A DNA stretch of 30,779 nt from Marinobacterium sp. xm-d-530 (GCA_949499045.1 CATEEE010000023.1:1-30779); one strand, 5' to 3'. Counted from the first letter of the stretch, positions 1-8,277 are shown. The notes: generated from the letters alone by a model not told the origin. Made by a program: numbers and translations.

Positions 1-1005
1 AAGACAAAACACTTCAACTCTCTTCGTCCAGGTCAGACCCTACTTGTTCACATCGAAGATAACCAACTGATTAAACTGCGCATTGAAAAGAGCCTATTAG
101 AGTCTATTGAGTTCTCTTTGACCGAAAATGGATACCAGCAAGATACTATTTTGCTGGAACCTGAGATGCGCCAGCGTTTTGTCACTGGGGAGATCTCGAA
201 CTCACTCTACCTTGCTGCTAAAAACGCTGGTCTATCTGAGAACATCACCATGAAACTGGCCGAGGTATTTGGCTGGGACATCGATTTTGCGTTGGATATC
301 CGTAAAGGCGACCAGTTCAGGGTTCTATTTGAAGAGAAGTACCTAGACGGCAAACGAATTGGTGATGGCGAGATTCTAGCAGCAGAGTTCACTAATAATG
401 GTGATACTTTTGCTGCTGTTCGCTATGAAGACTCCAACGGTGATGTGAACTACTTCACACCTGAAGGTCGCAGCATGCGAAAAGCCTTCCTTCGCTCTCC
501 TGTCGACTTTCGCCGAATCAGCTCTGGCTTCACACGTGAACGCTACCATCCTGTACTTGGCGTGAAACGCCCTCACCGAGGAACGGATTACGCCGCGAAA
601 ACGGGCACGCCGATTAAGGCCGCAGGGGATGGTAAAGTTATTTGGCGGGGCACTAAAGGTGGATATGGCCGGACAGTCATCATTCAACATGGCGGGAACA
701 TTACGACGCTTTATGGCCACATGAGCAAATACAACAGCAAGGTTAAGAAGGGCTCACGCGTTAAGCAGGGTCAGACCATTGGCTACGTTGGCATGAGTGG
801 AACAGCTACGGGCCCGCACCTACATTATGAGTTCCGGGTCGCGGGGGTTCATAAAAACCCACAGACGGTAAAACTCCCTGCCGCACAGCCCATTGCTAAG
901 AAAGAGCGCGCCAACTTTAATAACGTGGCCAGCAACATGATCGCCTCTTTACAGCAGAAAGCTATTGAACAACTGATCGCCAGTGAGCGTCGTGCAGCAG
1001 AGTAA
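1..1005 (+). CDS. M23-family peptidoglycan DD-metalloendopeptidase (MepM-like), 5' end missing
   Basis: The reading frame is open from base 1, so the N-terminus lies outside the window and 334 residues are visible. The C-terminal half is a LytM/M23 zinc peptidase. In fragment numbering, the HxxxD motif gives zinc ligands H192 and D196, H240 lies in YGHM, and H273-L-H275 is the HLH motif, so the active site looks intact. The preceding ~130 residues resemble the Csd3/OapA-like N-terminal region of MepM-type enzymes. By family it would cut peptide cross-links in periplasmic murein. The TAA stop is followed one base later by the likely anmK start, which suggests co-transcription of a wall-cleaving enzyme with a wall-recycling kinase. 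The signal peptide or membrane anchor cannot be seen. The exact paralogue (mepM or another) is uncertain. Confidence 0.88.
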   Translation, partial: KTKHFNSLRPGQTLLVHIEDNQLIKLRIEKSLLESIEFSLTENGYQQDTILLEPEMRQRFVTGEISNSLYLAAKNAGLSENITMKLAEVFGWDIDFALDIRKGDQFRVLFEEKYLDGKRIGDGEILAAEFTNNGDTFAAVRYEDSNGDVNYFTPEGRSMRKAFLRSPVDFRRISSGFTRERYHPVLGVKRPHRGTDYAAKTGTPIKAAGDGKVIWRGTKGGYGRTVIIQHGGNITTLYGHMSKYNSKVKKGSRVKQGQTIGYVGMSGTATGPHLHYEFRVAGVHKNPQTVKLPAAQPIAKKERANFNNVASNMIASLQQKAIEQLIASERRAAE

Positions 1006-1006
1006 G

Positions 1007-2092
1007 ATGTTTATCGGCCTTATGTCCGGTACCAGCCTAGATGGTCTGGACATTGCACTGTGCTACTTCGAACCGGAATATCAACTGCTCCACTCGCGCT
1101 GTTTCGAATTTCCAGACGACATTAAACAGCGCACTCTTCCCTTTATGAGCAGCCAGCCACAATCGATTGATGAGCTGATGATTCTAGATAGGGACCTAGC
1201 TACTTTCGCTGCAGAAGCCATATTGATCTTTTTACACGATCATCGAATTGATCCGAAAGAGGTCAACGCCATTGGCTACCACGGCCAAACCCTACGACAC
1301 AGACCAGATGAAGGCTGCAGCCTACAAGTAGGCAACCCTCATATTCTGGCTGAAATGACCGGAATCGATGTGATTGCTGATTTCAGACGACGCGATCTCG
1401 CAGCCGGAGGTGAAGGAGCGCCTTTGGTACCCGCCTTTCATCACTTTCTGACCGAAAAAATGCGCCGGCCTTTTGCCCTTTTGAACCTTGGTGGCATTGC
1501 TAACCTCTCACTGTTTACAGCAAACGGAGAGATCCAGGGCTTTGATACCGGGCCCGCTAACACTCTGATCGATCAGTGGATTTACCAACATAAAGGGGTT
1601 CACTTTGACGCAGAAGGCACATGGGCTGCGACCGGTGCTATTAACCACCCGTTACTTAACACACTATTAGACGAACCCTATTTCCAAAGAGCTGCACCGA
1701 AGAGCACCGGCCGGGAAACCTTCAATCTAGAGTGGCTAAATCATAAACTCACAGGCTTTAATCAGCTCGCACCTGAAGATATTCAAGCGACGCTGACCGA
1801 GTTGAGCGCAGTGACGATTGCTGATGCGCTAAAGCAGGCCAATCTGACCAACTGCCAACTGATTCTATGTGGCGGTGGAGCTAAGAACGGGTATTTAATT
1901 GAACGCCTAAAAGAGCATTTGCCTGACTTCACAACTGTATCGAGCGACCAATTAGGTTGGTCTGCCGATGCTATGGAAGCGGCTGCCTTTGCCTGGCTAG
2001 CTTGGGCATTTCAAAACAAAAAAGCTGGGAACATCCCAGCTGTAACAGGCGCCTTCGGTCCGCGTCGCCTTGGCGCACTTTATCCTGCTTAG
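1007..2092 (+). CDS. anmK: Anhydro-N-acetylmuramic acid kinase
   Basis: 361 residues from ATG 1007. By family it phosphorylates and opens 1,6-anhydroMurNAc to MurNAc-6-phosphate in cytoplasmic cell-wall recycling. The N-terminal MSGTSLDG phosphate-binding motif, GYHGQT, the DLAAGGEGAPLVP stretch, LNLGGIANLS, GFDTGPAN and the late CGGGAKN motif are all present, so the enzyme looks complete. The frame extends upstream to a GTG at 983 that would overlap the peptidase gene by 23 bases. I prefer ATG 1007 because AnmK proteins normally begin just before the MSGTSLDG motif. Neither start has a strong Shine-Dalgarno. The 3' end overlaps the convergent ytoQ stop by 4 bases. Confidence 0.95.
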   Translation: MFIGLMSGTSLDGLDIALCYFEPEYQLLHSRCFEFPDDIKQRTLPFMSSQPQSIDELMILDRDLATFAAEAILIFLHDHRIDPKEVNAIGYHGQTLRHRPDEGCSLQVGNPHILAEMTGIDVIADFRRRDLAAGGEGAPLVPAFHHFLTEKMRRPFALLNLGGIANLSLFTANGEIQGFDTGPANTLIDQWIYQHKGVHFDAEGTWAATGAINHPLLNTLLDEPYFQRAAPKSTGRETFNLEWLNHKLTGFNQLAPEDIQATLTELSAVTIADALKQANLTNCQLILCGGGAKNGYLIERLKEHLPDFTTVSSDQLGWSADAMEAAAFAWLAWAFQNKKAGNIPAVTGAFGPRRLGALYPA

Positions 2093-2529
2093 GGCTGCAG
2101 AACGTAGCGTAGCGTCTCCACTACTTGCTCATTTGTCTTCGCCCAAGCGAAGGATTGAGCATCCACCTCTTTAAGAGGGTGAATCAAATCCTCTGCATGC
2201 AATGTAATGTAAGGCTTGCCTAGCGCAGCGCAGTAACCCGCATCAAATGCAGCATTCCACTGTTTATACTTATCACCAAAACGAATCACAACAAGATCAG
2301 CCTGTTCGATCATCCCCTTGGTTCTAATTAAGTTCACTTTAGATGACTGATGATCACGCCAGAAATTGTCTGACTGCTCACCTAAGTGGTCACCCGCCGC
2401 ATCACTCGCAGGATGATCAGTCACGGGAGCCAAATAGGTAATGTCCAAACCCAACGCTTCTGTTCCCTGTCGAATCACATCACGCCAATCGGTATGAATT
2501 TCACCCGACATATACACTTTATAACTCAT
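2089..2529 (-). CDS. ytoQ: YtoQ family protein
   Basis: 146 residues, matching the YtoQ family in length and in its opening (MSYKVYMSGEIHTDWRD). The family is conserved but has no firmly established function. The YMSGEIH start, the DLVVIRFGDKYKQWNAAFDAGY block and the ALGKPYITLH strand-turn resemble nucleoside 2-deoxyribosyltransferase-like Rossmann folds, which is fold-level inference only. It lies downstream of erpA but behind a strong erpA terminator (2543-2578). It therefore needs readthrough or a promoter in the ~20 bases before its start, where none is evident. Its stop overlaps the anmK stop tail to tail. Confidence 0.85.
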   Translation of the reverse strand: MSYKVYMSGEIHTDWRDVIRQGTEALGLDITYLAPVTDHPASDAAGDHLGEQSDNFWRDHQSSKVNLIRTKGMIEQADLVVIRFGDKYKQWNAAFDAGYCAALGKPYITLHAEDLIHPLKEVDAQSFAWAKTNEQVVETLRYVLQP

Positions 2530-2542
2530 AATAGCCCCCTAA

Positions 2543-2578
2543 TAAAAAAGCCAGCCACCTCGTTAGAGGCAGCTGGCC
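2543..2578 (-). terminator. Intrinsic terminator after erpA
   Basis: On the minus strand a GC-rich hairpin (arms 2550-2555 and 2572-2577, extended inward by CCTC/GAGG with a short internal mismatch) is followed directly by six U residues (2544-2549). It starts 13 bases beyond the erpA stop and lies just upstream of ytoQ, so it should end most erpA transcripts. Confidence 0.9.
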
Positions 2579-2590
2579 TTGTTCATTCAG

Positions 2591-2929
2591 TTAAATTGAG
2601 AAAGATGAACCACAACCACAGGTCGTCGTTGCATTGGGGTTGTTAATGACAAACTGAGAACCCTGAAGACCCTCTTTGTAATCAACCTCTGCCCCTACTA
2701 GGTATTGAAAACTCATCGGATCAACCACCATGGTTACACCAGCGTTTTCAACCACGGTATCATCTTCAGCCACAGACTCGTCAAAGGTAAAGCCGTAAGA
2801 GAAACCGGCACAGCCCCCGCCCGTAATGAAGACTCGCAACTTAAGGTTATCGTTTTGCTCCTCTTCAATCAGAGTACGAACCTTGTTTGCAGCAGAGTCA
2901 GTAAAGATCATATCGGCATCAGCGGACAT
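2591..2929 (-). CDS. erpA: A-type iron-sulfur cluster carrier ErpA
   Basis: 112 residues. ErpA receives Fe-S clusters from the assembly scaffold and delivers them to apo-enzymes, including those of respiration and isoprenoid synthesis. The three ligand cysteines of A-type carriers are present: C40 in GGGCAGF, and C104 and C106 in the C-terminal CGCGSSF. The frame opens upstream at a TTG (2944), but that codon overlaps the GAGG ribosome-binding site of the ATG at 2929, so ATG 2929 is the start. It has its own promoter in the argC-erpA gap and a strong terminator after it. ErpA is chosen over IscA because there is no isc neighbourhood and the gene sits near anmK, as in pseudomonads. Confidence 0.94.
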   Translation of the reverse strand: MSADADMIFTDSAANKVRTLIEEEQNDNLKLRVFITGGGCAGFSYGFTFDESVAEDDTVVENAGVTMVVDPMSFQYLVGAEVDYKEGLQGSQFVINNPNATTTCGCGSSFSI

Positions 2930-2963
2930 GAATACACACCTCAAAATTCATTGGATTGATTGA

Positions 2964-2992
2964 ATTCTCACAAAACCAAGTAAAACAGTCAA
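2964..2992 (-). promoter_or_regulatory. erpA sigma-70 promoter with possible IscR-like operator
   Basis: On the minus strand TTGACT (2987-2992) and GAGAAT (2964-2969) are separated by 17 bases, and a TGn precedes the -10, giving an extended -10. The start would fall about 30 bases before the erpA ATG. The 25 bases at 2972-2996, overlapping the -35, resemble the type 1 IscR operator: YYGACT and RWWWY match fully and the AGTCRR half matches at four of six positions. The promoter is moderately sure, the operator tentative. Confidence 0.55.
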
Positions 2993-2995
2993 GAA

Positions 2996-4030
2996 TTATG
3001 GCATCAACGCAACATTAGTTAGACCAGCATTCTCTTTTAAACCAAACATAATGTTCATAATCTGAATCGCCTGTCCGGATGCACCTTTCACTAGGTTGTC
3101 GATCACTGACAGTACCACGACCGTATCATCATCCTGTGGACGATGAACACTGATACGGCAGAAGTTAGAGCCCTTAACGCTGCGCGTCTCTGGGTGAGAA
3201 CCTGCAGGCATAACATCGACGAATGGCTCATTAGCATAACGCGCTTCATACAACTCCTGTAGACCCGAATCGACAGGATCTTTCAATGTAGAGTAGAGCG
3301 TTGAATGAATACCACGAATCATCGGCGTCAAATGGGGTACAAAGGTTAAACCAACCGGCTTACCCGCAGCCAAAGTCAGTCCTTGGCGAATTTCAGGAAG
3401 GTGACGATGTCCAGGTACACCGTAAGCTTTAAAGCTCTCGCTCGACTCACAAAGAAGTGTTCCAACACTGGCACCACGGCCGGCACCTGAGACACCCGAC
3501 TTACAATCGGCAATCAAACGGCGCGTATCAACCAGACCCGCCTCAAGCAGTGGCAAAAAGCCTAATTGAGTCGCTGTAGGGTAACAGCCAGCACAAGCGA
3601 TTAGCTGCGCATCCTTAATTTGCTCTCGGTTCAATTCAGGCAAGCCATAGACCGCTTTTTCAACAAGATCTGGACAGGTGTGCTCAAGTTTGTACCACTT
3701 TTCCCAGAGCGGTACATCTTTGATTCGGAAATCAGCACCTAGATCGATTACTCGTACACCTCGATCCACTAGCGCGGGCGCCATGGACATAGCCACACCG
3801 TGAGGCGTCGCAAAAAACACCACATCACAGGCAGCCAAACGATCAACATCAGGGACAGTAAACTCTAGATCGTAGTGACCACGAAGGTTGGGGAACATGT
3901 CAGCAACCGGCATACCTTCCTCAGAGCGAGAGGTAATCACCTCGACGGATACTTCTGAATGGTTGGCCAACAACCTAAGCAGCTCAACACCGGTATAACC
4001 CGTTCCACCCACAATACCTACTTTAATCAC
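2996..4030 (-). CDS. argC: N-acetyl-gamma-glutamyl-phosphate reductase
   Basis: 344 residues from a GTG start. ArgC reduces N-acetylglutamyl-phosphate to the semialdehyde with NADPH in arginine synthesis. The N-terminal VGIVGGTGYTG nucleotide-binding loop, catalytic C149 in the CAGCYPTA motif, and the GHRHLPEI stretch are all present. The frame also offers ATGs at 4057 and 4048. I chose GTG 4030 because it places the GGTGYTG loop where ArgC proteins have it and the best Shine-Dalgarno (GGAG, about 12 bases upstream) lies before it. The ATG at 4057 has no ribosome-binding site. The gene is divergent from hemL. No other arg gene is in the window. Confidence 0.94.
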   Translation of the reverse strand: MIKVGIVGGTGYTGVELLRLLANHSEVSVEVITSRSEEGMPVADMFPNLRGHYDLEFTVPDVDRLAACDVVFFATPHGVAMSMAPALVDRGVRVIDLGADFRIKDVPLWEKWYKLEHTCPDLVEKAVYGLPELNREQIKDAQLIACAGCYPTATQLGFLPLLEAGLVDTRRLIADCKSGVSGAGRGASVGTLLCESSESFKAYGVPGHRHLPEIRQGLTLAAGKPVGLTFVPHLTPMIRGIHSTLYSTLKDPVDSGLQELYEARYANEPFVDVMPAGSHPETRSVKGSNFCRISVHRPQDDDTVVVLSVIDNLVKGASGQAIQIMNIMFGLKENAGLTNVALMP

Positions 4031-4087
4031 GATAGTTCTACGCTCCATGTTAGCCATACTGACTGAGTCTAAAGAATTCAGGTGCTG

Positions 4088-4093
4088 TATAAT
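4088..4093 (+). promoter_or_regulatory. Putative -10 element for hemL in the argC-hemL divergent gap
   Basis: A perfect TATAAT followed by a GC-containing discriminator (ACGCC) lies 117 bases before the hemL start. No convincing -35 is found at 16-18 bases. The complementary strand reads ATTATA, so an overlapping divergent argC promoter is possible. The ~110-base hemL leader shows no riboswitch that I can recognise. Confidence 0.4.
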
Positions 4094-4210
4094 ACGCCAC
4101 AGTGATTTCCAACTCCAGATTCACGATCCAAGGGATTTGTTTAGGCGTACTACTGACACTCCCTTGCTGGCTGTGGATAATGGTCGAAAATGTTTACCGA
4201 GGTTAAGTTG

Positions 4211-5494
4211 ATGTCTAAGTCAGAACAGTTATTTGAAGCCGCCCAAAAACACATCCCAGGCGGTGTGAATTCACCTGTACGTGCATTTAAAGGTGTCGGT
4301 GGCACACCGGTCTTTGTTAAACGCGCTGAAGGCGCTTACATATTCGATGAAGATGACAAACAGTACATCGACTACATCGGCTCTTGGGGTCCTATGCTGT
4401 TTGGCCACAACTACCCTCCTGTAATCGATGCAGTGCGCGAGGCTCTAAATCACGGCATCTCGTTTGGTGCACCGACAGCAATCGAAACAGAGATGGCAGA
4501 CAAAATTTGTGAACTAGTACCCTCAATGGAGATGGTTCGCATGACCAGCTCCGGGACTGAAGCAACTATGAGCGCTATCCGCTTAGCACGCGGTTATACC
4601 GGTCGCGATAAGATCGTTAAATTCGAAGGCTGCTACCACGGCCACTCCGATTCACTCTTGGTAAAAGCAGGATCTGGCGCACTGACTCTGGGCGAGCCAA
4701 ACTCACCTGGTGTGCCAGCTGCACTGGCGGAGCACACTATCACGCTTCAGTTTAACGACCTAGAGAGCGTCAAACAGGCTTTCGCTGAAGTGGGTAAAGA
4801 GGTTGCATGTATCATCGTAGAACCTGTCGCTGGCAACATGAACTGCATCCCTCCGGTGGAAGGGTTCTTGGAAGGCTTACGCACCATCTGTGATGAGTAT
4901 GGAACCGTTTTGATCTTCGATGAAGTAATGAGTGGTTTCCGCGTGGCGCGCGGCGGTGCACAAGAGCTTTACGGTGTCACACCTGACCTTACAACTCTAG
5001 GCAAGATTATTGGCGGCGGCATGCCAGTTGGTGCTTTTGGTGGCAAACTGGAGATCATGCATCAGATCGCACCACTGGGGCCTGTTTACCAAGCAGGTAC
5101 CCTTTCAGGCAACCCTCTAGCCATGCGCGCAGGCCTAGCCATGCTGACTGCGATGGAGCGTGAAGGATTGTACGAAGAGCTCAGCGCGAAGACTGAATAC
5201 TTGACCGAAGGACTGAAGGCCGTCGCGGCTAAACATGGCGTTTCAGTTACCACAACCGCTGTGGGCGGCATGTTTGGTCTATTCTTCACCGATCGTGAGA
5301 GCATCACTGGGTTTAGCGATGCGACTGCCTGTGATGTTGAGGCGTTTGGAAAATTCTTCCACTACATGCTCGACGAAGGTGTCTACTTGGCACCCTCAGC
5401 GTATGAAGCAGGCTTCCTTTCAGCCGCTCATACAGAGGCCGACTTAGACGCAACCATTGCTGCGGCTGACCGCGCTTTTGCGAAACTGGGGTAA
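4211..5494 (+). CDS. hemL: Glutamate-1-semialdehyde 2,1-aminomutase
   Basis: 427 residues, the normal family length. This PLP enzyme moves the amino group of glutamate-1-semialdehyde to make 5-aminolevulinate, the C5-route precursor of haem. Seen: an N-terminal IPGGVNSPVRAF, SSGTEAT (residues 113-119) for PLP phosphate binding, the FDEVMSGFR loop with the PLP-contacting Asp, and the Schiff-base lysine K265 in TLGKIIGGG. The frame opens at ATG 4190, but a GAGG Shine-Dalgarno eight bases before ATG 4211 and the usual MSKSEQLF start favour 4211. A small membrane-protein gene follows after 6 bases and is probably co-transcribed. Confidence 0.96.
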   Translation: MSKSEQLFEAAQKHIPGGVNSPVRAFKGVGGTPVFVKRAEGAYIFDEDDKQYIDYIGSWGPMLFGHNYPPVIDAVREALNHGISFGAPTAIETEMADKICELVPSMEMVRMTSSGTEATMSAIRLARGYTGRDKIVKFEGCYHGHSDSLLVKAGSGALTLGEPNSPGVPAALAEHTITLQFNDLESVKQAFAEVGKEVACIIVEPVAGNMNCIPPVEGFLEGLRTICDEYGTVLIFDEVMSGFRVARGGAQELYGVTPDLTTLGKIIGGGMPVGAFGGKLEIMHQIAPLGPVYQAGTLSGNPLAMRAGLAMLTAMEREGLYEELSAKTEYLTEGLKAVAAKHGVSVTTTAVGGMFGLFFTDRESITGFSDATACDVEAFGKFFHYMLDEGVYLAPSAYEAGFLSAAHTEADLDATIAAADRAFAKLG

Positions 5495-5500
5495 TTTTCG

Positions 5501-6085
5501 ATGACTCTGTTGGGGCAAATATTTCTGATGCTGGCTGCCGTTGCCAGCACGCTCTACCTCTTCAGAGGGACTCTGGATAGCCTCGATACCAGTAGTGAGA
5601 TCAAAGTGACTCGACTCTCATTGTTGAGCATGATTATTGCAATCATAGGCAACTTCACCCTGACCAGCGACTCGATGGACAGTTCGACACTGCTTAGAAT
5701 GCTGAACAATCTGGCACTCTATGCGGGGGCGCCTATGATGGCCAGCGCACTGCTTGCACGAGCAGTACAACGAAGCTTCACCATGCAAACCTGGGGACGT
5801 TACCTGCTGGCACTGATTGCACTATTTGAGCTTTGCCGCAGAATGGATGCTGGAACAGGCTACTCTATGGTCTTGGCTATTGTTCTGGTTGCCGCACTTG
5901 GAGCGGCAGCTTTTTTGAGCAAAATCAGTTCCCAAAGAGCATCATTTTTAAGTGCCGCGCTACTGCTAACGATTGCTGTTGTTAGCTGGAGAGCCAACAC
6001 CTCTGACCTTCTACTCTATATTGCGCTCAGCCTAACTCTACTGTTTGCCTCCAAGGGGATGAAAGCCAAGGCTGCGCAGGCATAA
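5501..6085 (+). CDS. Unrecognised polytopic inner-membrane protein
   Basis: 194 residues, not recognised. It is strongly hydrophobic with about six or seven predicted membrane spans: near residues 4-22, 40-55, 66-88, 98-112, 121-140, 148-164 and 168-184. Short polar stretches separate them, and the tail (KGMKAKAAQA) is positively charged. No enzymatic motif is visible. It begins 6 bases after the hemL stop, with a GGGG-type ribosome-binding site inside the hemL end, and stops just before a bidirectional terminator. It is therefore probably the second gene of a hemL operon. A role in tetrapyrrole metabolism would be guilt by association only. Confidence 0.75.
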   Translation: MTLLGQIFLMLAAVASTLYLFRGTLDSLDTSSEIKVTRLSLLSMIIAIIGNFTLTSDSMDSSTLLRMLNNLALYAGAPMMASALLARAVQRSFTMQTWGRYLLALIALFELCRRMDAGTGYSMVLAIVLVAALGAAAFLSKISSQRASFLSAALLLTIAVVSWRANTSDLLLYIALSLTLLFASKGMKAKAAQA

Positions 6086-6119
6086 AAAAAGCAGAGACGG
6101 TAACCCGGCTCTGCTTTTT
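6084..6119. terminator. Bidirectional intrinsic terminator between hemL operon and fusA
   Basis: Arms GCAGAG (6091-6096) and CTCTGC (6109-6114), with further pairing of CGG and CCG inside, are flanked by seven A on the left and five T on the right. The hairpin can therefore end transcripts from both sides. It closes the plus-strand hemL unit and the minus-strand str operon after fusA, leaving no room for tuf or the S10 operon here. Confidence 0.88.
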
Positions 6120-6134
6120 AATGACACTGAATCG

Positions 6135-8228
6135 TTAATAACGGTTCAACATACCATCAAGGATGTTTTTCGGTGCCTCGGCGTAGTTATCAAACTCCAT
6201 TGAGTAAGTCGCACGCCCTTGGGACGCTGAACGAAGATCAGTCGCATAACCAAACATCTCACCCAGTGGCACAGCTGCACGAATCACCTTTCCAGAGGTT
6301 GTATCTTCCATACCTTGAACAAGACCACGACGACGGTTAAGGTCACCCATTACGTCACCCATGTACTCTTCTGGTGTCACAACTTCCACTTTCATCATCG
6401 GCTCTAAAAGACAAGGATCGGCTTCCATTGCGTACTTTTTAAGTGCTTGCGATGCTGCGATCTTAAAGGCCATCTCATTAGAGTCAACATCGTGGAATGA
6501 GCCATCGTACAGACGCGCTTTCAATCCAATCAGCGGGTAGCCAGCAAGAACACCATTCTTCATCTGCTCAAAGATACCCTTCTCGATTGCAGGAATGTAC
6601 TCTTTTGGAATCGCACCACCGACGATCTCGTTAATAAACTCAAGGCCTTCATCATCACTTGGCGAGAACTCAACCACAACGTGACCATACTGACCGCGAC
6701 CACCTGACTGGCGAGCAAACTTGTGGTTTGCAACAATACTGCTACGGATCTTCTCACGGTAAGCCACCTGAGGCTTACCGATGTTCGCTTCGACTTTGAA
6801 CTCACGCTTCATACGGTCAACGATGATGTCTAGGTGAAGTTCACCCATACCCGATATGATTGTCTGACCTGTCTCTTGGTCTGTCTCAACGCGGAAAGAT
6901 GGATCCTCCTGCGCCAATTTACCCAAAGCCAAACCCATCTTCTCTTGGTCTGCTTGTGATCGGGGCTCAACCGCAACCGAGATAACAGGTTCAGGGAACT
7001 CCATTCGCTCTAGAACGATCTTCTTGTCGGCATCACACAGCGTATCACCAGTGGTCACATCTTTAAGACCAATCATCGCTGCAATGTCGCCAGCGCGAAC
7101 CTCTTTAATCTCTTCACGGCTGTTAGCGTGCATCTGCACCATACGACCGATGCGCTCTTTCTTCTGCTTAACCGAGTTATAAACGCTGTCACCAGACGCT
7201 AATACACCTGAGTAGACACGAACGAACGTCAAGGTTCCGACAAAGGGATCAGTAGCGATCTTGAATGCTAATGATGAGAACGGTGCACTGTCGTCAGCTT
7301 CACGCGTTTCAACTGTTTCTGCGGCGTCATCCAATGTACCCTCGATCGCTTTAACCTCAGTTGGCGATGGTAGGTACTCAATAACCGCATCCAAAACCGC
7401 TTGAACACCTTTGTTCTTGAACGCAGAACCGGCCAGCATCAACACGATCTCGTTATTAAGAGTACGCTGACGTAGACCCGCTTTAATCTCATCGACAGAT
7501 AGCTCACCCTCTTCTAGGTACTTATCCATCAACTCTTCATTCGCCTCGGCAGCCGCTTCTAGCAGCTCTTCACGAAGCTCTTCAGCACGATCCTGAAGTT
7601 CAGCTGGAATCTCTTCCAACTCATAGGTCATACCTTGATCGGCTTCGTTCCACATGATCGCTTTCATACTGATCAGGTCAACGACACCTTTAAATTCATC
7701 TTCAGCACCGATTGGAATATTGATAGGCACTGGCACTGCACCTAGGCGCTGATTAAGCTGATCAACGACCATGTAGAAATCAGCACCCGCACGGTCCATC
7801 TTGTTTACAAACACCATACGAGGAACTTCGTACTTGTTTGCTTGACGCCATACCGTCTCGGTCTGGGGTTGAACACCCGAAGAGGCACAGAGCACAACTA
7901 CGGCACCATCAAGTACACGCAGGGAACGCTCTACCTCAATGGTAAAGTCGACGTGTCCAGGAGTATCAATGATGTTAACGCGGTGCTCATCAAACTGCTG
8001 ACTCATCCCTTTCCAGAAACAAGTAGTCGCAGCTGAAGTAATGGTGATGCCACGCTCCTGCTCTTGCTCCATCCAGTCCATGGTCGCAGCACCATCATGC
8101 ACTTCACCGATTTTATGAGACATGCCTGTGTAGAAGAGAACGCGTTCGGTTGTTGTCGTTTTACCAGCATCTACGTGAGCACAGATACCAATGTTACGAT
8201 AACGGTTAATTGGGGTAGTACGAGCCAT
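6135..8228 (-). CDS. fusA: Translation elongation factor G
   Basis: 697 residues, full length for EF-G. This GTPase drives ribosomal translocation and, with RRF, ribosome recycling. Seen: the P-loop AHVDAGKT (17-24), DTPGHVD (from 88) and NKMD (142-145), then domains II-V, including the RGQYGHV stretch of domain IV. An AGGAG Shine-Dalgarno lies eight bases before ATG 8228. It is the third gene of the rpsL-rpsG-fusA unit, but the 106-base gap to rpsG holds two stable hairpins. The usual fourth gene, tuf, is absent downstream and a terminator follows instead. Location in the str operon favours EF-G1 over the second paralogue found in some pseudomonads. Confidence 0.97.
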   Translation of the reverse strand: MARTTPINRYRNIGICAHVDAGKTTTTERVLFYTGMSHKIGEVHDGAATMDWMEQEQERGITITSAATTCFWKGMSQQFDEHRVNIIDTPGHVDFTIEVERSLRVLDGAVVVLCASSGVQPQTETVWRQANKYEVPRMVFVNKMDRAGADFYMVVDQLNQRLGAVPVPINIPIGAEDEFKGVVDLISMKAIMWNEADQGMTYELEEIPAELQDRAEELREELLEAAAEANEELMDKYLEEGELSVDEIKAGLRQRTLNNEIVLMLAGSAFKNKGVQAVLDAVIEYLPSPTEVKAIEGTLDDAAETVETREADDSAPFSSLAFKIATDPFVGTLTFVRVYSGVLASGDSVYNSVKQKKERIGRMVQMHANSREEIKEVRAGDIAAMIGLKDVTTGDTLCDADKKIVLERMEFPEPVISVAVEPRSQADQEKMGLALGKLAQEDPSFRVETDQETGQTIISGMGELHLDIIVDRMKREFKVEANIGKPQVAYREKIRSSIVANHKFARQSGGRGQYGHVVVEFSPSDDEGLEFINEIVGGAIPKEYIPAIEKGIFEQMKNGVLAGYPLIGLKARLYDGSFHDVDSNEMAFKIAASQALKKYAMEADPCLLEPMMKVEVVTPEEYMGDVMGDLNRRRGLVQGMEDTTSGKVIRAAVPLGEMFGYATDLRSASQGRATYSMEFDNYAEAPKNILDGMLNRY

Positions 8229-8245
8229 TGATCAAACTCCTGAAA

Positions 8246-8277
8246 CGTAAAAAGCCCTCGTCATAAACGAAGGCTTT
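8246..8277 (-). terminator. Terminator-like hairpin just upstream of fusA
   Basis: On the minus strand an 11-bp stem (arms 8251-8261 and 8267-8277, one G-U pair) with a 5-base loop is followed by about five U. This has the form of an intrinsic terminator, yet it ends only ~20 bases before the fusA start codon with just the ribosome-binding site between. It may be a partial attenuator or an mRNA processing or stability element. Confidence 0.6.

Noticed and set aside
376..720. 114-codon minus-strand ORF opposite the M23 peptidase gene
   Set aside because: Antisense to a coding frame with clear M23 motifs. No supporting signals.
4190..4210. Upstream ATG extending hemL by seven residues
   Set aside because: The GAGG ribosome-binding site lies inside this extension, and family proteins begin at MSKSEQLF, so ATG 4211 is preferred.
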